In this document: one piece after another, positions 6,299 to 8,412 of the stretch
Layout: each line of letters opens with the position of its first letter
Numbering within the stretch: the first letter of the stretch is position 1
From: JBBKXJ01 sp037969395
GTDB taxonomy: Bacteria > Pseudomonadota > Gammaproteobacteria > Pseudomonadales > JAUIET01
Assembly (NCBI GenBank): GCA_037969395.1
Contig: JBBKXJ010000116.1
Span: 1-8,412 of the forward strand
Direction: 5' to 3'
DNA length: 8,412 nt
Notes under the pieces: generated by a model
What the model was told of the DNA's origin: nothing
The model's input: only the letters and a program-made list of their open reading frames with translations
The model's database searches: none
Position numbers and translations under genes: made by a program

Positions 6299-6721
6299 GT
6301 GAATAAAGAAAAACGCTGTGGTGAACAGGCAGAATCAAGTCCTCGCGCTGAACGTCGCACGAGTTCACGCATCGACGTTGAGTTGAGGGTAAAGTTACAG
6401 TCTGACGAGTTCGAAATTGGCGCGTACGCTGCCAGCAATGTCAGTGCCGGGGGGCTATGTTTACGAGGAAATTTCAAATCTATTTTCCCGGGCGATGTGC
6501 TTAGCGTCGACTTCGTTGATATTGCAAAAGAAGAATATCGGCTTAACGACATGCGCGCTTTGGTGCTAAACAGAACTGCCCATGAGGGGCATTTGACCTG
6601 GCTGGATTGCGACTCGCTGTTTTGGATCAAACTGCTAAAGCTGCTGGCCCGCGCCGCTACCGACAATGCTGCTGAGCCGTCAACACACGAAGTGCTGTTG
6701 CGCGATGCAAGCAGTAGATGA
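6299..6721 (+). CDS. PilZ domain protein, predicted c-di-GMP receptor
   Basis: A 140-residue protein made of essentially one PilZ domain. The N-terminal arm carries R20-x3-R24 (in ERRTSSRID) and the barrel carries N47-x-S49-x2-G52 (in NVSAGG). Together these are the RxxxR and (D/N)xSxxG motifs that bind cyclic di-GMP, so binding is likely. The rest (LRGNFKSIFPGDVLSVDF, then MRALVLNRT and HLTWLD) follows the usual beta strands, ending in a helix rich in Leu and Ala. There is no membrane segment. Translation starts at a GTG with a weak CAGG (6287-6290) 8 nt upstream; an in-frame stop lies at 6236-6238 with no better start in between. Its stop overlaps the start of the FNR-like gene (ATGA), so expression of the two is probably coupled. 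Single-domain PilZ proteins act by binding a partner protein; the coupled regulator is an obvious candidate, but this is inference. Confidence 0.9.
   Translation: MNKEKRCGEQAESSPRAERRTSSRIDVELRVKLQSDEFEIGAYAASNVSAGGLCLRGNFKSIFPGDVLSVDFVDIAKEEYRLNDMRALVLNRTAHEGHLTWLDCDSLFWIKLLKLLARAATDNAAEPSTHEVLLRDASSR
6718..6721 (+). promoter_or_regulatory. ATGA stop/start overlap coupling PilZ and FNR-like genes
   Basis: The regulator's ATG (6718-6720) shares bases with the PilZ stop codon TGA (6719-6721). There is no strong ribosome binding site just upstream, so initiation probably depends on ribosomes finishing the PilZ gene, giving linked amounts of both proteins. Confidence 0.75.
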
Positions 6722-7476
6722 CAGCGCCCGCTGTTAAATTCAACCCGGACTCTACACTTTGCCATCTCTGCGCGGTCAGCCAACCGTGCATGCTATGCAC
6801 TTTTTGCACGGTTAAAGACTGCAGCAGCCCGGCGTCGGTAGTGTGTAGTGACGAGCTGCAGCGTGGCGATACGTTATTTGCCGCCGGCCAGTCTTTTAAG
6901 AAACTCTATGTCATTCGCTCCGGCTCTATTAAAACCAGCATCACTGGCAGTGATGGCCAGTCACAAATTACCGGCTTTCACTTACGCGGCGCGCTGCTGG
7001 GCCTCGATGGTCTTGAAAGTGGCGAGTATGCACATAGCGCCCACGCACTCGAACCGACCGAGTTTTGCTCCATGTCTTTTGCCCACTTCAGTGCGCGTAT
7101 TGCGGCCAGACCACAGTTACTGGATCAATTGCTGCGACTCGTAAGTCACGATATTAAAATGGGCAATAGAATGACGTTTACGTTGGGCAGGTGCAGCGCC
7201 CAGCAGCGCATAGCGCGTTTCTTACTCGACTTGTCTGATCGCTATCGACACTCAGGACTCGTCGGAAACCGGCTTAGCTTAACCATGTCACGCAGCGAGA
7301 TCGCCAGCTATCTTGGTCTGGCCAGCGAAACAACCTGTCGTATTATTCAGCGATTTCACGGGATGGGACTTATAGTTGTTGAACGCCGCAATATTACACT
7401 GAAGAATACCAGCCAATTGCGTCATATCGCCGATGATTTCGAACCGTCACGCACCCCACTCGGCCTGGCGTTCTAA
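6718..7476 (+). CDS. FNR-type Crp/Fnr transcriptional regulator with extra N-terminal cysteines
   Basis: A 252-residue FNR homologue. The N-terminus has C15-x2-C18-x5-C24 (CHLCAVSQPC), aligning with E. coli FNR Cys20, Cys23 and Cys29, and Cys117 aligns with Cys122. All four [4Fe-4S] ligands are therefore present, and oxygen-labile cluster binding is likely. A cyclic-nucleotide-type barrel (about 47-125) contains LYVIRSGSIKTSI and QITGFHLRGALLG, close to FNR. The dimer helix spans about 132-160 and the HTH about 187-220, with TMSRSEIASYLGL and recognition helix E204-TT-C207-R208. FNR has E-x2-S-R there, so Ser is replaced by Cys. Additional cysteines at 27, 30, 35 and 43 are not part of the usual pattern. 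Residues matching FNR Ser24, Leu28 and Asp154 are Ala19, Pro23 and Gly149. The ATG overlaps the PilZ stop. Family assignment is secure; oxygen response and target sites may differ from those of E. coli FNR. Confidence 0.93.
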   Translation: MTAPAVKFNPDSTLCHLCAVSQPCMLCTFCTVKDCSSPASVVCSDELQRGDTLFAAGQSFKKLYVIRSGSIKTSITGSDGQSQITGFHLRGALLGLDGLESGEYAHSAHALEPTEFCSMSFAHFSARIAARPQLLDQLLRLVSHDIKMGNRMTFTLGRCSAQQRIARFLLDLSDRYRHSGLVGNRLSLTMSRSEIASYLGLASETTCRIIQRFHGMGLIVVERRNITLKNTSQLRHIADDFEPSRTPLGLAF

Positions 7477-7505
7477 GCCTGTAGACCTCTACATGAGCTG
7501 AGCGT

Positions 7506-8411
7506 CTATTGTTTGCGCAATACGAAGGCAAACTCTACGGTGTTGTCGTCGGTTGGATCGATTTCCAGCCGGTAGGTGCCACTTTGCGGCAACGTCAACG
7601 GACCAACGTCTTTGTTAGTTTCAAACACCTTGGTTCTACGGTCCGGTGCAATCAGGCGATAGTCGGTCAGCTGCTTACCGCTATGTTGCTCATCAAAGTA
7701 GACCCGTTGCCCTTCGTTCGCGGTGAATTGATAGATCACTTTCTGGCCAGGGAATTTAGTCGAGTTTTTGGTATAGCGGTTGAGCGTTAGCTGGCCGTCG
7801 TCTATCACCGCCGGAAACAGCCGCCACAACACGAATTCAAAATCAATATTGTCGGAAGCGGCGGCGCTATCGCTGGCGGCAATCTCCAGCGTATAGGTGC
7901 CATTTTGTGGGAGCTCCCACGGGCCTGAGTCCTTGTTGCTGGTAAAGACGGTGGTGCGGCCGTCGGGGGCCGTCAGGCGATAAGTCGGCTGCTTTTCGCC
8001 GCTGCGTTTGTCATCAAAATAGATATTCTCGCCAGCGTATTCATCGAAGGTATAAATGTATTTTTGACCCGCCTGCTCGATGCTGCCACTGATGGTTTCG
8101 TTAACGCTAAGTGCGGCCGTTATGATATAGGGCTTTGGTGCCGCAGATGTTGCAGGCTGAATGTCGGTCTCGTCGCGCAGCGTAGCTGCCTCTTTCGCTG
8201 CTGCAACGGCGATTAAATCACTGCTCGTCGCGCTATCTGCTGCTGTCTCATTCACCGGAGTTTCCGGCGGCGACGCAGCTTTACTCGCCGTGTCGATGCG
8301 CTTATCCTGCTTGCCAATCAGCAGCGTATCGGCCGCTATACTGTCGGCTTTTATGCTGCCAACTTCCAGGGTTGCGGGTTTTTCTCCATTCGACTTGCCC
8401 GCTACGTTAGC
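7506..8411 (-). CDS. Probable secreted protein with two tandem beta-rich domains, C-terminal part (start beyond right edge)
   Basis: The frame is open from the right edge to TAG at 7508-7506, about 301 residues. A GTG at 8255 could be taken as a start, but the frame continues upstream without a stop (ANVAGKSNGEK..., then IKADSIAADTLLIGKQDK), so the real start lies outside the window. The upstream part is Ala/Ser/Asp/Thr-rich and linker-like. Two imperfect copies of a roughly 95-residue domain follow. Each has a GQK-x-IYxF strand, a YFD(D/E)..SG segment, YRL-x-AP(D)xRT, a (T/S)NKD-x-GP element, LPQ(N/S)GTY-x-LEI and a final F-FVL strand. The layout resembles bacterial pre-peptidase C-terminal-like beta-sandwich repeats in large extracellular proteins, but this is by eye. 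No catalytic motif is seen. It is convergent with the FNR-like gene, 29 nt apart. Full length, signal peptide and function are outside the view. Confidence 0.75.
   Translation of the reverse strand, partial: ANVAGKSNGEKPATLEVGSIKADSIAADTLLIGKQDKRIDTASKAASPPETPVNETAADSATSSDLIAVAAAKEAATLRDETDIQPATSAAPKPYIITAALSVNETISGSIEQAGQKYIYTFDEYAGENIYFDDKRSGEKQPTYRLTAPDGRTTVFTSNKDSGPWELPQNGTYTLEIAASDSAAASDNIDFEFVLWRLFPAVIDDGQLTLNRYTKNSTKFPGQKVIYQFTANEGQRVYFDEQHSGKQLTDYRLIAPDRRTKVFETNKDVGPLTLPQSGTYRLEIDPTDDNTVEFAFVLRKQ
7515..7796 (-). repeat. Protein-level tandem repeat, copy 2
   Basis: This encodes the second copy, from GQLTLNRYTKNS to EFAFVL. Matching landmarks are GQKVIYQF, YFDEQHSG, YRLIAPDRRT, TNKDVGPLTLPQSGTYRLEI. 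The copy ends three residues before the stop codon, so the protein terminates with this domain. Confidence 0.75.
7824..8117 (-). repeat. Protein-level tandem repeat, copy 1
   Basis: This encodes the first copy of the roughly 95-residue domain, running from AALSVNETISGSIEQ to DFEFVL. Landmarks are GQKYIYTF, YFDDKRSG, YRLTAPDGRT, SNKDSGPWELPQNGTYTLEI. It carries a short Ser/Ala/Asp insertion before the last strand that is absent in copy 2. Confidence 0.75.
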
Positions 8412-8412
8412 A

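Noticed and set aside
6199..6783. 194-codon minus-strand open frame antisense to the PilZ gene, longer than PilZ itself
   Set aside because: Its translation is Ser-rich with no recognisable domain, while the plus strand carries both c-di-GMP binding motifs and a coupled downstream gene.
7481..7492. GTAGA-CC-TCTAC as a terminator between the convergent FNR-like and tandem-domain genes
   Set aside because: The loop is only 2 nt, the stem 5 bp, and no T-run follows on either strand.

Overview
The window reads as chromosomal DNA of a free-living, probably aquatic or marine gammaproteobacterium. This is an inference from family content: an FNR-type regulator with the C-x2-C-x5-C signature, a FixL/FixJ-type two-component pair, a PilZ protein, and an LEPR-XLL N-terminus typical of very large surface proteins in such bacteria. 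No genus can be named from the sequence. There are no rRNA, tRNA, CRISPR, insertion-sequence or phage features.

Layout from left to right. (1) Positions 1-167, minus strand: the first 55 codons of an LEPR-XLL surface-type protein that runs off the left edge. (2) 168-615: an AT-rich divergent control region with candidate promoters for both flanking genes and several inverted and direct repeats. (3) 616-2721, plus: a soluble hybrid histidine kinase (PAS-GAF-HisKA-HATPase-REC) whose receiver lacks some usual residues. (4) 2883-3944, plus: a hemerythrin-like (HHE) helical protein with only part of the expected iron-ligand set, plus an unrecognised C-terminal region. (5) 4008-5860, minus: a FixL-like PAS kinase and a FixJ/LuxR-type response regulator overlapping by 7 nt. 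(6) 5861-6298: a second divergent control region, with a perfect 18-bp palindrome sitting in the spacer of a candidate promoter. (7) 6299-7476, plus: a PilZ protein and an FNR-type regulator joined by an ATGA stop/start overlap. (8) 7506 to the right edge, minus: the C-terminal part of a probably secreted protein with two tandem copies of a roughly 95-residue beta-rich domain. Its frame stays open to the edge, so the gene starts outside the window.

How the genes may work together (inference): almost everything between the two surface/secreted protein genes is signal transduction. Several parts belong to families that often sense oxygen, NO, redox state or c-di-GMP: GAF/PAS kinases, a hemerythrin-like protein, a FixLJ-like pair, an FNR-like Fe-S regulator and PilZ. 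A plausible reading is a small regulatory island linking oxygen/redox state and c-di-GMP to surface or biofilm functions. The sequence shows adjacency and translational coupling only, not regulatory connections. The most unusual items are the PilZ-FNR coupled pair, the FNR homologue's altered cluster-environment residues and extra cysteines, and the palindrome in the promoter in front of that pair.
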